Of a DNA stretch of 64,000 bases, positions 1 through 7,654 are shown piece after piece. The notes under the pieces were generated by a model. That model saw only the letters and a program-made list of their open reading frames with translations, was not told the origin of the DNA and made no database searches. Numbering within the stretch: position 1 is the stretch's first letter; each line of letters starts with the position of its first letter. The translations under genes were made by a program, and so were the position numbers. The DNA comes from Cognatishimia maritima (lineage in GTDB: Bacteria; Pseudomonadota; Alphaproteobacteria; Rhodobacterales; Rhodobacteraceae). The stretch spans positions 62,001 through 126,000 of the forward strand of contig NZ_FQWM01000006.1 in NCBI RefSeq assembly GCF_900129685.1, in the 5' to 3' direction.

Positions 1-168
1 AAAGTTATTCCCACGATGCTGCAGGGCAGCGCGGAACGCGTCCTTGAAAGTAACCGCTTGCACTATCGCCTGCGCGTCCCTGCAAGCGTTTTGGAAACTG
101 ATGAATCCTCGACCGGCGACGCCAACATGGCTGCGCGGGTTGTAGATGCGAGTTTCGGGATATCTTGA
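1..168 (+). CDS. C-terminal end of an unidentified protein (partial)
   Basis: Reading frame 1 is open from the first base of the window to a TGA at 166-168 and gives 55 residues that end in SFGIS. The start lies outside the window. The composition looks like ordinary protein with several Arg and Ala residues and no low complexity, but I do not recognise the family. The 168 bases after it hold no gene, and the next gene starts at 337 on the same strand. Whether this tail is a real gene end or a chance open frame cannot be settled from 55 codons alone. Confidence 0.45.
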   Translation, partial: KVIPTMLQGSAERVLESNRLHYRLRVPASVLETDESSTGDANMAARVVDASFGIS

Positions 169-336
169 TGCTGTTGTATTGAGCGCTATGCGGACGGAGC
201 GGAGGTTTGACGCGCGGCCTCCAACTTCCGCTTTGGATCGTGTATGGGGGGATGCGACTACTGCAAGGGCTTGCACAAAGTCAGCATGAAGCCAACGAGC
301 GACGCAATCGAATCTTGGACTGGAAGGAGATATATA

Positions 337-678
337 ATGGCAGTCCTCAATCCCGGCCTGAACATTGCCATCAAGGTCCCAGCCTACAAATGGGACGAAA
401 CCGTCGCGTTCTATCGCGACCGAGTTGGCCTGAGGATTCAGCGTGATCTGGGAGAGACCATCTTTTTCGATTTTGGAGAGGTCAATCTGGCATTGGATCG
501 CGTCGAGACACAAAGCCAGGTTGATGTTTGGCTCGAGTTGACCACCGACGATCTCGATGACGCTCTTGCCAGTTTAGGAAGCCCAATTCGGGATGGTCTA
601 GAGCCGCTGGAGGGCATTGATGCGCATTGGACATGTGACCCGGCGGGGACAGTCTTGCTTGTTCGCAAGTCGACCTGA
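337..678 (+). CDS. VOC (glyoxalase/bleomycin-resistance) superfamily protein
   Basis: This is a 113-residue protein of the vicinal oxygen chelate fold, a single-module size typical of the superfamily. The pattern AFYRDRVGL near residue 27 is the usual helix after the first strand, and it is followed by alternating strands and a late CDPAGTVLLV-type strand. I chose the ATG at 337 because AAGGAGA lies directly upstream; the frame stays open to an earlier ATG at 244, but that start has no ribosome site. The substrate is unknown: members include dioxygenases, isomerases and drug-binding proteins. It stands alone, with a convergent gene downstream. Confidence 0.85.
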   Translation: MAVLNPGLNIAIKVPAYKWDETVAFYRDRVGLRIQRDLGETIFFDFGEVNLALDRVETQSQVDVWLELTTDDLDDALASLGSPIRDGLEPLEGIDAHWTCDPAGTVLLVRKST

Positions 679-794
679 TGCCAGGTAAGCTGGTTCCACG
701 AAAGCGGTCGTTTGTTTTCGAAGCTGCACCCGACACTTTGGGCTGGATACCGTCATTCGCTGCAAGCGCCCCCTTACCCCCCAAAAACAAAAAA

Positions 795-812
795 CCCCGG
801 CCGAGGCCGGGG
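795..812 (-). terminator. Rho-independent terminator of gapR
   Basis: A GC-rich hairpin (CCCCGGCC and GGCCGGGG around GA) is followed on the minus strand by a T-rich run (positions 783-794 read in reverse). It lies 14 bases past the stop codon of the minus-strand gapR gene. Confidence 0.85.
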
Positions 813-826
813 CGTTCTTGCGGGGC

Positions 827-1087
827 TTAGCTCATGCCTAGCGCTTCTTTGTACATTTCCAGAACCGCCTCTTCTTCGGCGATGTCGTTCTGGTCGCGTT
901 TGCGCAATGCGATGATTTTGCGCATCACCTTGACGTCATAGCCGCGGCCTTTGGCTTCGGCCATCACCTCTTTCTGGTGATCCATGATGTCTTTCTTTTC
1001 CTGCTCCAGACGCTCAAATCGTTCGATGAACTGGCGCAGTTCATCTGCAGTCACGCGGTAGCTTGCCTCAACAACGTTATCGGACAT
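827..1087 (-). CDS. gapR: GapR-type nucleoid-associated protein (DUF2312)
   Basis: The 86-residue product matches the DUF2312/GapR family of alphaproteobacteria: a short N-terminus, a long charged coiled coil (ELRQFIERFERLEQEKKDI) and a C-terminal GYDVKVMRKIIALRKRD block that is the most conserved part. In Caulobacter GapR clamps overtwisted AT-rich DNA ahead of replication and transcription and helps gyrase and topoisomerase IV. The start at 1087 has AGGAG five bases upstream; a GTG two codons earlier (1093) is less likely. The gene is monocistronic with its own terminator. That it acts on overtwisted DNA here is inferred from the family. Confidence 0.93.
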   Translation of the reverse strand: MSDNVVEASYRVTADELRQFIERFERLEQEKKDIMDHQKEVMAEAKGRGYDVKVMRKIIALRKRDQNDIAEEEAVLEMYKEALGMS

Positions 1088-1221
1088 GTTCACTCCTGTC
1101 TTCTTCAGTCGCGCACCCTAATGCGCACCCGCAAAGGCCGCAAGTCAGCAATCCATTCTGGCTTGTGATTGACGCGCGTTTCCGGTACCCGAGGCGGCAA
1201 TTTGGCAAAGGGATGATGACC

Positions 1222-1437
1222 ATGGAATGGCTGGTTTGGATTGGTACCGCAATTTCGCTTGTGGGTCTGGCGGGGTTGATCCTGTCGATCATCCGGGTAG
1301 CGCGGCTGAAAAAGCAGGGTCTCGGTGACGATGATCTGCGGGCTGCGGTTCAGAAAGTGATGCCCTTGAACCTTGGGTCGCTATTTCTGTCGGTAATCGG
1401 GCTGATGGTGGTTATGGTCGGCATTTCGTTCAGCTGA
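1222..1437 (+). CDS. Small two-helix inner membrane protein, unknown function
   Basis: This 71-residue protein has two predicted membrane helices (about residues 3-24 and 47-68) joined by a charged cytoplasmic stretch containing RLKKQGLGDDDL. I do not recognise a named family. The ATG at 1222 has AAAGGG nine bases upstream; in-frame ATGs at 1213 and 1216 are too close to that site. The codon use looks like that of the neighbours, so it is probably a real small membrane protein. It is flanked by gapR (divergent) and a minus-strand gene (convergent), and the context gives no hint of function. Confidence 0.6.
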   Translation: MEWLVWIGTAISLVGLAGLILSIIRVARLKKQGLGDDDLRAAVQKVMPLNLGSLFLSVIGLMVVMVGISFS

Positions 1438-1478
1438 TCTGACCTGCGCCCTACCTAGAATATAGAGCCATTAAAAAA

Positions 1479-1500
1479 CGCGCCTCGTTTCCAAGGCGCG
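1479..1500 (-). terminator. Terminator of the 1541-1756 gene
   Basis: CGCGCCT and AGGCGCG form a seven-base-pair stem with an eight-base loop. On the minus strand the stem is followed by a run of T (positions 1473-1478), and it lies about 40 bases past the stop codon of the minus-strand gene. Confidence 0.8.
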
Positions 1501-1540
1501 CGATTGAAGACCATAATCTTCGAAGTGATGTTCCGTCCGG

Positions 1541-1756
1541 TTAGACCGGAACGTTGTCAAAGGACGCTTCCAGCGCCTCATCCACCAAATCAAGGTCAAG
1601 CCGACGCAGCTTACCGGGCACTTTGCCCCCTTTGAGTTTGATCAACTCAAGTGTCCGGTGCAATTGGTCATGCAGCCGGAAGCGATCCGATCCCGAAGCT
1701 TCGGAGATATGTGTCGCAATACCCTGCGCACGTTCGATCAGCTCTTTCACGTCCAT
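1541..1756 (-). CDS. Small conserved-looking hypothetical protein
   Basis: The product is 71 residues, soluble and helix-rich (KELIERAQGIATHISEA, then DQLHRTLELIKLKGG and a Lys/Arg-rich turn before DLVDEALEASFDNVPV). I do not know a named family for it. The ATG at 1756 is preceded by GGGAGGAAAC, a strong ribosome site; an ATG four codons earlier overlaps that site and is unlikely. It has its own terminator and faces away from the sulfur operon, so it could share the intergenic control region at 1757-2081. No DNA-binding motif is evident. Confidence 0.65.
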   Translation of the reverse strand: MDVKELIERAQGIATHISEASGSDRFRLHDQLHRTLELIKLKGGKVPGKLRRLDLDLVDEALEASFDNVPV

Positions 1757-2081
1757 GTTTCCTCCCATCTGTGTCTTCGACTTCTTTCAACACAATCTCA
1801 ACCAGAGAGCGATTCCTCCCTATCGCAGTCTACTTCTGTAATTGCGTCAGTTTTGCGAATGGCCCTTCGCAAGCGACGCATTTCACTCAATTGATGTTGA
1901 TACCCAGAATAACAGCGCGATTCTTGGTCTCACCGCAAGACTTGCGCAGAATTTAAGCGCAAGAATCTTACTTTCTGCATAATATCGAGAAGGTAATGAT
2001 CAATCTTTGACCTTAATCAAAATCCTGACCTTGAACACATTCAATTATCTATATATGTAGTCACTCAAGAAGGAGTTCAAA
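1757..2081. promoter_or_regulatory. Control region upstream of the sulfur operon
   Basis: This gap of 325 bases holds no credible gene. It carries the divergent promoters of the small minus-strand gene and of the sulfur operon. Its right end is AT-rich, with an FNR-like box at 2007-2020, an AT-rich -10-like stretch at 2046-2056, and AAGGAG before the ATG at 2082. No ATTC-N8-GAAT element of the kind reported for SqrR-type sulfide repressors was found by eye. Confidence 0.5.
2007..2020. promoter_or_regulatory. FNR/FnrL-like box (TTGA-N6-TCAA)
   Basis: The sequence TTGACCTTAATCAA fits the palindromic FNR/FnrL consensus TTGAT-N4-ATCAA except for one base in the left half. Its centre is about 68 bases before the ATG of the MBL gene and about 40-45 bases before the likely transcription start downstream of the AT-rich stretch at 2046-2056. 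That spacing suits activation by an oxygen-sensing Crp/FNR-family factor. The match is seen; the function is inferred. Confidence 0.45.
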
Positions 2082-2945
2082 ATGAAACCCGAAGTCACAG
2101 CATTTTTCGACGACCAAACCAATACCGTGTCCTATGTTGTCAAAGACCCAAATGGGTCCGCCTGTGCGATCGTAGACAGCGTTTTGGACTTTGATTTCGC
2201 CTCTGGCCACACTGACACCAAATCCGCGGATGAGGTCATTGCCTATGTCAAAGACAAAGGTCTGACTGTTGAATGGCTTCTGGAAACCCATGTGCATGCC
2301 GACCACCTTTCTGCCGCACCCTATATTCAAGAGCAGGTCGGCGGCTTGATCGGGATTGGCGACCGGATCACGGTTGTTCAGGACACCTTTGGAAAGATTT
2401 TCAACGAAGGCACAGAATTTCAACGTGACGGCAGCCAGTTTGACAAGCTGTTTGTCGAAGGCGATGTCCTGATGATCGGGCAGATGCGCGCCGACGTTTT
2501 GCACACGCCGGGCCATACGCCTGCCTGCCTGACCTATGTGATCGGCGATGCTGCATTTGTCGGTGACACGCTGTTCATGCCCGACTTTGGCACGGCGCGC
2601 TGTGATTTTCCGGGTGGCTCGTCGGAGATGCTTTATAGCTCCATCCAAAAGATCCTTTCCCTACCCGATGAGACCCGGATTTTCGTCGGCCATGACTACA
2701 AAGCGCCGGGCCGTGACGAATTTGCTTGGGAAACAACCGTGGCCGAAGAAAAAGCCGCCAATGTGCATATCGGGGCGGGGGCGTCGAAAGAAGATTTCGT
2801 GGCCATGCGCGATAGCCGAGATGCGACACTGTCCAAACCCAAGCTGATTATCCCCTCTCTGCAGGTGAATATGCGCGCTGGGAATATGCCGGAACCAGAC
2901 AAAGACGGTGACGTCTTCTTGAAAGTTCCGATCAACAAACTCTGA
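2082..2945 (+). CDS. MBL-fold persulfide dioxygenase-like hydrolase
   Basis: This 287-residue metallo-beta-lactamase fold protein carries the metal motif HVHADHL (H70, H72, D74, H75), further ligands in HTPGHTP and GDTLFMPDFG, and a late GHDY. It groups with ETHE1/Blh-type enzymes, which oxidise glutathione persulfide to sulfite and thiol in sulfide detoxification. It is the first gene of a four-gene run with two YeeE/YedE proteins and a DUF442 sulfurtransferase, an arrangement also known from bigR/blh operons. No BigR-type repressor gene is present in the window. The start follows AAGGAG. Persulfide is the likely substrate but is not proven. Confidence 0.85.
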   Translation: MKPEVTAFFDDQTNTVSYVVKDPNGSACAIVDSVLDFDFASGHTDTKSADEVIAYVKDKGLTVEWLLETHVHADHLSAAPYIQEQVGGLIGIGDRITVVQDTFGKIFNEGTEFQRDGSQFDKLFVEGDVLMIGQMRADVLHTPGHTPACLTYVIGDAAFVGDTLFMPDFGTARCDFPGGSSEMLYSSIQKILSLPDETRIFVGHDYKAPGRDEFAWETTVAEEKAANVHIGAGASKEDFVAMRDSRDATLSKPKLIIPSLQVNMRAGNMPEPDKDGDVFLKVPINKL

Positions 2946-2959
2946 CGAAAGATACGATC

Positions 2960-3385
2960 ATGCAAATCGACTGGATCATGGGGCTGATTGGTGGGGGTAT
3001 CATCGGCCTCGCGGCTGCGACCTACCTGCTGGTGAATGGCCGGATCATGGGTGCCTCTGGCATTTTGGGCGGGCTGGTGGATGGCTCTGGCAAAAGCACC
3101 GCGCGGGAACGTGGGTTCTTTTTGGCGGGCGTCTTCCTGATGCCGGCACTTCTCACTGTTTTCACTGGAAAAATCGACACCCACGTAACGACCAACATAT
3201 TGGTTTTGGTCGCGGCGGGGCTGCTGGTTGGAGTCGGCACGCGACTTGCGAATGGCTGCACGTCAGGTCACGGCGTCTGCGGCATTTCTCGTTTTAATCT
3301 GCGCGGTATTGTGGCGACAGTTTTCTATATCCTTGCAGGCGGTTTGACTGTTGTCTTCTTCCGCCATCTTCTCGGAGTGATCTAA
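2960..3385 (+). CDS. YeeE/YedE family sulfur-compound transporter subunit
   Basis: The 141-residue membrane protein has about four hydrophobic helices and the signature TRLANGCTSGHGVCG, with conserved cysteines, of YeeE/YedE (sulfur transport) proteins. Known members move thiosulfate or related sulfur species across the inner membrane. It is half the length of E. coli YeeE (about 350 residues) and is followed by a second half-size protein. The pair may therefore assemble as a split transporter, as suggested for PmpA/PmpB. It starts 15 bases after the MBL gene and ends one base before the next gene, so it is in the same operon. Confidence 0.85.
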   Translation: MQIDWIMGLIGGGIIGLAAATYLLVNGRIMGASGILGGLVDGSGKSTARERGFFLAGVFLMPALLTVFTGKIDTHVTTNILVLVAAGLLVGVGTRLANGCTSGHGVCGISRFNLRGIVATVFYILAGGLTVVFFRHLLGVI

Positions 3386-3386
3386 G

Positions 3387-3821
3387 ATGAAACGTGATCT
3401 GTTTGCCCTACTGGCGGGCGCGCTTTTCGGCGCGGGGCTGTTCATTTCAGGGATGACCGAAACCGACAAGGTGCAAGGCTGGCTTGACGTCTTTGGTCAA
3501 TGGGACCCGACGCTGGCCTTCGTAATGGGCGGCGCGATTATTCCGATGTTCTTTGCATGGCGGTATACGGAAAGGCATCGTCCCGTGCTGGGCGGAAGCT
3601 TTCCGGCGCGGCCTGATCCGAAACTTGGCCGTAACCTGATCCTTGGCTCGACCCTTTTTGGTATGGGCTGGGGTTTGGCCGGGCTGTGTCCCGGACCGGC
3701 GGTTGCCTCTCTCAGCTATGGGGGCTGGCCGGTTTGGATCTTTATGGCCGCCATGCTGACCGGCATGATCGCGACCCCGCGCGTGCGAGAGTCGCTAGAC
3801 AGGATGGTTCCGGCAGAGTAA
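3387..3821 (+). CDS. YeeE/YedE family protein (DUF6691-like second half)
   Basis: This 144-residue membrane protein has about four helices and the motif GWGLAGLCPGPAVASL near residue 95, typical of the partner half of split YeeE/YedE systems. The GLCPGP cysteine is the counterpart of the NGCTSG cysteine in the preceding protein. It begins one base after the upstream stop, which implies translational coupling. The expected role is import or export of a small sulfur species that feeds the dioxygenase and sulfurtransferase of this operon. The substrate is inferred. Confidence 0.82.
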   Translation: MKRDLFALLAGALFGAGLFISGMTETDKVQGWLDVFGQWDPTLAFVMGGAIIPMFFAWRYTERHRPVLGGSFPARPDPKLGRNLILGSTLFGMGWGLAGLCPGPAVASLSYGGWPVWIFMAAMLTGMIATPRVRESLDRMVPAE

Positions 3822-3830
3822 GCAAGCCAA

Positions 3831-4256
3831 ATGGATATTCGCGAAATCACGCCCCGCTATTCGGTGTCCCCGCAGATCTCTGTCGAGGACATCCCAGCCA
3901 TTGTTGCAGCAGGTTTCACCTGCGTGATCTGCAATCGGCCGGATGTTGAAATCCCACCGTCGCACCATGCCGAAGTCATTGGCATCGCCGTCAAAGACGC
4001 AGGGCTGGACTTCGTGATCAACCCGCTGACCCATGATGCAATGACGCAAGATCGCATGTCGCTTCAACGCGAAACGCTAGAAAGCAGCGCCGGCAAGGTG
4101 CTGGCCTATTGCGCCTCTGGCACACGGTCGACTGTTGCGTGGATGCTGGGCCATGCGGCGGATATCTCTGCTGATGACCTACTGGATGCGGCGGCGCGCG
4201 GTGGCTATCAACTCGACGCCTTGCGCCCGCAGCTGGAAATGCTCGCAAAGCGCTAA
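3831..4256 (+). CDS. TIGR01244/DUF442 family sulfurtransferase
   Basis: The protein has 141 residues with the tyrosine-phosphatase-like fold of the beta-lactamase-hydrolase-like domain (DUF442, TIGR01244). The loop YCASGTRST places the nucleophile at C94, matching the CxxGxRS pattern of members that carry persulfide. In other bacteria this domain is fused to, or sits beside, the MBL persulfide dioxygenase, which supports a shared role in sulfane sulfur oxidation. It is the last gene of the operon, starting nine bases after the YeeE-like gene. A stretch of seven T follows the stop but I see no clear hairpin. Confidence 0.85.
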   Translation: MDIREITPRYSVSPQISVEDIPAIVAAGFTCVICNRPDVEIPPSHHAEVIGIAVKDAGLDFVINPLTHDAMTQDRMSLQRETLESSAGKVLAYCASGTRSTVAWMLGHAADISADDLLDAAARGGYQLDALRPQLEMLAKR

Positions 4257-4271
4257 ATCGTTTTTTTCAGA

Positions 4272-6950
4272 TCACTGAGCCGCCATCCTGCGACGTTGCG
4301 GGACGGAGACGCGAAACGCCGTGCCGCCCTGCCCCGGCAGATAAGATATGTCGCCACCAAGCCGGTGCATGATTTCGCGACAGATCGCCAAACCCAGCCC
4401 CGCGCCGCCAGCGCGTTGAGGATTGACCCGCGCGAATTTGTCAAAAATTACGTCTTGCGACGCCTCGGGAATACCGCTGCCATTATCAATGAAGTCGATC
4501 AGCAGCTCCGTGTCATCATCGTGCACCAGAATCTCCAGGCTGGGGGCCGCGGCATCGCAGTATTTCTGCGCGTTGCGCACCACATTGATAAACACCTGGC
4601 TGAGCCGATCGACATCTGTTTCAAGCATGATCGGTCCGGTATCCGGCAACGCGACATCAAGCGGCTGTTCCGCCCCACTAAGCGCAGTTTTGACCGAGGA
4701 TGAAAGCACCGCCGAGAGTTCGGCAGTTTGCGTATTTAGAGAGACCTGCCCGTTTTCCAGAACGTTAAGGTCCAACAGATCATCAAGAAGCCGCGTCAGC
4801 CGCACGGCCTCATCATGGATGATCCCGCCATACCGGCTTTTCTCGGCTTCGGTCAGTTTTTCACTGTCCCGCAGGATTTCAGAGAACGCCCGAACCGAGG
4901 TCATCGGCGTGCGCAATTCGTGACTGACTTGGCTTAGGAAGGCGTCTTTCTGTTCCGAGACTCGCAGCAGCTTGTCATTGGCACGCCGTAGTTGGCGCGC
5001 GGTGCGTTCAAGTTCTTCGGATTTGGCTTCAAGCTGGCTAGAATGCTCCATGATCTGCGCAGTTTCGTTTGCCACCGCCATCAGGTCCTGCACCGAAACC
5101 GACGCGCCTCCTGCAATCTGACCGATCATTGCATGGGCGGTTGCGGCGCCAACAGAGCCAGAGAGTTCCCGCTCTAAAACAAACAGAAAAGCCGGATCGG
5201 GTTCTGGCAGCAGGCCTTGCACGCCCTGCTTTTTGGCCTGTTCCGCAAACAGCACCTGCGCCTCGCGGGCGCCCAAAATGCGCTGCGCCATGATCATCAG
5301 GTCTTCGGATTTGGCGACGCCGCCTGTCCAACTTGGCGCCTGTGAGGAATGTTCGAAAATGTTGACAAATTGCGCACCCTGCAGCCGCTCAAGCGGCGAC
5401 GGGAATGTCACGAGAGACACAAAGAAAAATGCCAGCGCGTTCAGCAGAATTGACCAAAAGATTGCATGAATTAATGGGTCCATGCCACTGATCCCAAACA
5501 GAGATTGCGGCCTAAGCCATCCAATCCCCAACGGTCCGTTTTCCAGTAGGTTGCTGGATAGCAGCACATCCGCGCCAAAGCTGGGCAACAGCAGGCAATA
5601 GGCCCAAAGCACAAAGCCAACAGTTAGGCCCGCCAGCGCGCCATTCCGCGTCGCCCCGCGCCAATAGATACCGCCCAAAAGTACAGGTAGGAACTGCGCG
5701 ACCCCTGCGAAAGAAATCAGGCCAATCGAGGCCAGCGCCGTGCCGCCGCCGGAGAGCCGGTAATAGACGTAGCCCAACAGCAATACCACTGCGATGGACA
5801 CGCGCCGCGACAGCAAAACCACACCCCGCACGTCCCCCGATATGCTGGCACGCGCACCACCCGTCGCTGAAAGCCAGATCGGCATGACGATGTGGTTTGA
5901 CACCATGGTCGAAAGCGCAATGGCCGCCACAATCACCATCGACGTCGCGGAACTAAAGCCGCCCAGAAAACTCAGCATGGCAAGGCCTTCATTGCCTGTG
6001 GCCAATGGCAAGGTCAGGACGAAGAGGTCAGGGTTGGACCCCTGCGGCAAGAGATCAAGCCCGACAACCGCAATGGGCACGACAAAAAGGCTCATAATCA
6101 TCAGATAGGCCGGAAAGGCCCAGCTTGCGGTGCGCAGATGGTCTTCGTTCTCGTTCTCAACCACCATCACTTGAAACATGCGCGGCAGGCACAAGACTGC
6201 GGCCGCCGACAGAAAGATCAGCCCTGCCCAGCGCCCGCCTTGGATTTCCCAATTGGCAAATTCTGACTGTTCAATCCGCGCAAGGATATCCGATGGGCCG
6301 TCGGCGATCCCCCAAACCACAAACACACCCACAGCCAGCAAGGCAAAGAGTTTTACAATCGCCTCAACTGCAATGGCGGTGACCACACCATAGTGCCGCT
6401 CATTGGCGTCAAGGTTGCGGGTACCGAACAGGATTGTGAAGCACGCAAGCCCCGCAGCGACCCAAAGTGCCGTTGCCGAAAGCTGCCCTTGTTCTGAGGT
6501 CGCGCCGGAAAAGACGGCGAAGCTTGTGGTGACAGATTGCAGTTGCAGCGCGATATAAGGCGTCGTCCCGATCACGGCCAAGATGGTGACACCAATGGCA
6601 ACCGTATTTGACTTGCCATAGCGAGAGGAAATCATGTCAGCGATTGATGTAATCCTTTGGCTGCGCCCGATGCGCACCATTTTGCGCAACAGCCACCACC
6701 AGCCAAAAAGCGCGAGCGATGGCCCGATATAGATCGTTAAGTATTCTAAGCCCGAGCGCGCCGCGTAGCCGACCGCGCCATAAAACGTCCAGGCTGTGCA
6801 ATAGACCGAAAGCGACAGCGTGTAGACCAATGGCAGGTTAAGCCAAGTGGCCTTGCCGCGCAGCGTCGCGCGTTCGGCGGCGAAAGCAATTCCAAAAAGG
6901 AACGCCACATAAATCAGGCAGACCGCAATCAGCAGGTTAAGGCTGCTCAT
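4272..6950 (-). CDS. Sodium:solute symporter / histidine kinase fusion (CbrA/CrbS-like)
   Basis: This protein of 892 residues combines an N-terminal sodium:solute symporter module (about residues 1-510, 12-13 helices, with RSGLEYLTIYIGPSL and GGFSSATSMVIVA) with a C-terminal kinase. The kinase has a coiled-coil linker (residues about 615-665), HisKA with SHELRTPMTS (His near 675), and HATPase with NVVRNAQKY, DNGSGIP and GGAGLGLA boxes. CbrA and CrbS share this design; CrbS controls acetyl-CoA synthetase expression in Vibrio and Pseudomonas. Here acs lies about 7.5 kb away across a transporter operon, so acetate or a related carboxylate is a plausible signal. It overlaps the small upstream gene by 14 bases. 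Confidence 0.88.
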   Translation of the reverse strand: MSSLNLLIAVCLIYVAFLFGIAFAAERATLRGKATWLNLPLVYTLSLSVYCTAWTFYGAVGYAARSGLEYLTIYIGPSLALFGWWWLLRKMVRIGRSQRITSIADMISSRYGKSNTVAIGVTILAVIGTTPYIALQLQSVTTSFAVFSGATSEQGQLSATALWVAAGLACFTILFGTRNLDANERHYGVVTAIAVEAIVKLFALLAVGVFVVWGIADGPSDILARIEQSEFANWEIQGGRWAGLIFLSAAAVLCLPRMFQVMVVENENEDHLRTASWAFPAYLMIMSLFVVPIAVVGLDLLPQGSNPDLFVLTLPLATGNEGLAMLSFLGGFSSATSMVIVAAIALSTMVSNHIVMPIWLSATGGARASISGDVRGVVLLSRRVSIAVVLLLGYVYYRLSGGGTALASIGLISFAGVAQFLPVLLGGIYWRGATRNGALAGLTVGFVLWAYCLLLPSFGADVLLSSNLLENGPLGIGWLRPQSLFGISGMDPLIHAIFWSILLNALAFFFVSLVTFPSPLERLQGAQFVNIFEHSSQAPSWTGGVAKSEDLMIMAQRILGAREAQVLFAEQAKKQGVQGLLPEPDPAFLFVLERELSGSVGAATAHAMIGQIAGGASVSVQDLMAVANETAQIMEHSSQLEAKSEELERTARQLRRANDKLLRVSEQKDAFLSQVSHELRTPMTSVRAFSEILRDSEKLTEAEKSRYGGIIHDEAVRLTRLLDDLLDLNVLENGQVSLNTQTAELSAVLSSSVKTALSGAEQPLDVALPDTGPIMLETDVDRLSQVFINVVRNAQKYCDAAAPSLEILVHDDDTELLIDFIDNGSGIPEASQDVIFDKFARVNPQRAGGAGLGLAICREIMHRLGGDISYLPGQGGTAFRVSVPQRRRMAAQ

Positions 6951-7224
6951 CTGTCACCTGAGACATGGCTTGGTCGCGTCGGTCTAACGCCGTCTTCAGC
7001 GACCGCGCAGAGACGTAGCTCGCCAAGACCAACAGGAACCAAATCAAAAAGATATAAATCAGCGCGGCCCCGGTAGAGACAGTGTCATCTCCGCCAGTGT
7101 CCCAAAGGAGCGGGATCATCCAAAGCACAAAACCGAGCACGGGAAGAAATTTGATCCAATCGATCAGTCGCCGACGCCTGTAAGTCTGGCGTTCCAAGAA
7201 TATGGATGCCCGAGGTCCCTGCAT
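6937..7224 (-). CDS. Small membrane protein coupled to the SSS-kinase
   Basis: The 95-residue protein has a basic N-terminus (RQTYRRRRLID) and two hydrophobic helices (about residues 24-40 and 53-71), with a charged C-terminal tail. It lies between the response regulator and the kinase, with its start on the regulator's stop codon and its end 14 bases inside the kinase gene. That indicates translational coupling at both ends. Small membrane genes also precede cbrA in Pseudomonas (CbrX), which suggests a conserved accessory role in transport or signalling. I cannot show homology to CbrX by eye, and no function is assigned. Confidence 0.75.
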   Translation of the reverse strand: MQGPRASIFLERQTYRRRRLIDWIKFLPVLGFVLWMIPLLWDTGGDDTVSTGAALIYIFLIWFLLVLASYVSARSLKTALDRRDQAMSQVTDEQP

Positions 7225-7589
7225 CAGGCCACCAATTCTTTGACCGCGTTCAGCACATCCGCGTTGGAAAAGGGCTTGGTCATAAACATGCTTGCCCCGG
7301 CTTCCTCGGCCATTTCGCGGTCTTTCACTTGCCCGCGCGCCGTCAGCATCAAGACTGGTAGCGTTTGTGTTTCAGCGTCAGCACGGATTTCGTTCAGGAT
7401 ATCGTATCCACTGCGCCCCGGAAGCATCACATCCAAAATGACGACATCAGGATGGCGCACCCGGACAGCCTCCATCGCATCGTGGCCATTGGAATGCGTG
7501 GCCACGTCCCACCCGTCACGGGACAATATAAAACTGATCGCCTCAATAATATTCGGTTCATCTTCAATCAGAAGAACTCGCTTGCCCAT
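7224..7589 (-). CDS. Single-domain response regulator (CheY-like)
   Basis: The 121 residues consist of a receiver domain only. The acidic pocket is in LLIEDEPN, the phospho-acceptor is D53 in VILDVMLPG, there is a Thr in MLTARG, and K105 lies in TKPF. There is no output domain, so it must act through protein contacts or a phosphorelay. Its gene is first in a three-gene operon with the small membrane protein and the SSS-kinase, which makes it the obvious kinase partner. Classic CrbR and CbrB partners carry DNA-binding domains, so the output path here is different or incomplete. Confidence 0.9.
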   Translation of the reverse strand: MGKRVLLIEDEPNIIEAISFILSRDGWDVATHSNGHDAMEAVRVRHPDVVILDVMLPGRSGYDILNEIRADAETQTLPVLMLTARGQVKDREMAEEAGASMFMTKPFSNADVLNAVKELVA

Positions 7590-7654
7590 GCCTCTCTCCC
7601 CATTGCAAAAGCTCGCGCATTTATATTCTTAACTAGGCATATGAAAATGCCAAG

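Noticed and set aside
1909-1925. GAAT-N9-ATTC inverted repeat near the sulfur operon
   Set aside because: It differs in orientation and spacing from the reported SqrR site and is too short to interpret.
1651-1956. Several plus-strand frames across the control region at 1757-2081
   Set aside because: They are antisense to the small minus-strand gene or have no ribosome site and implausible composition.
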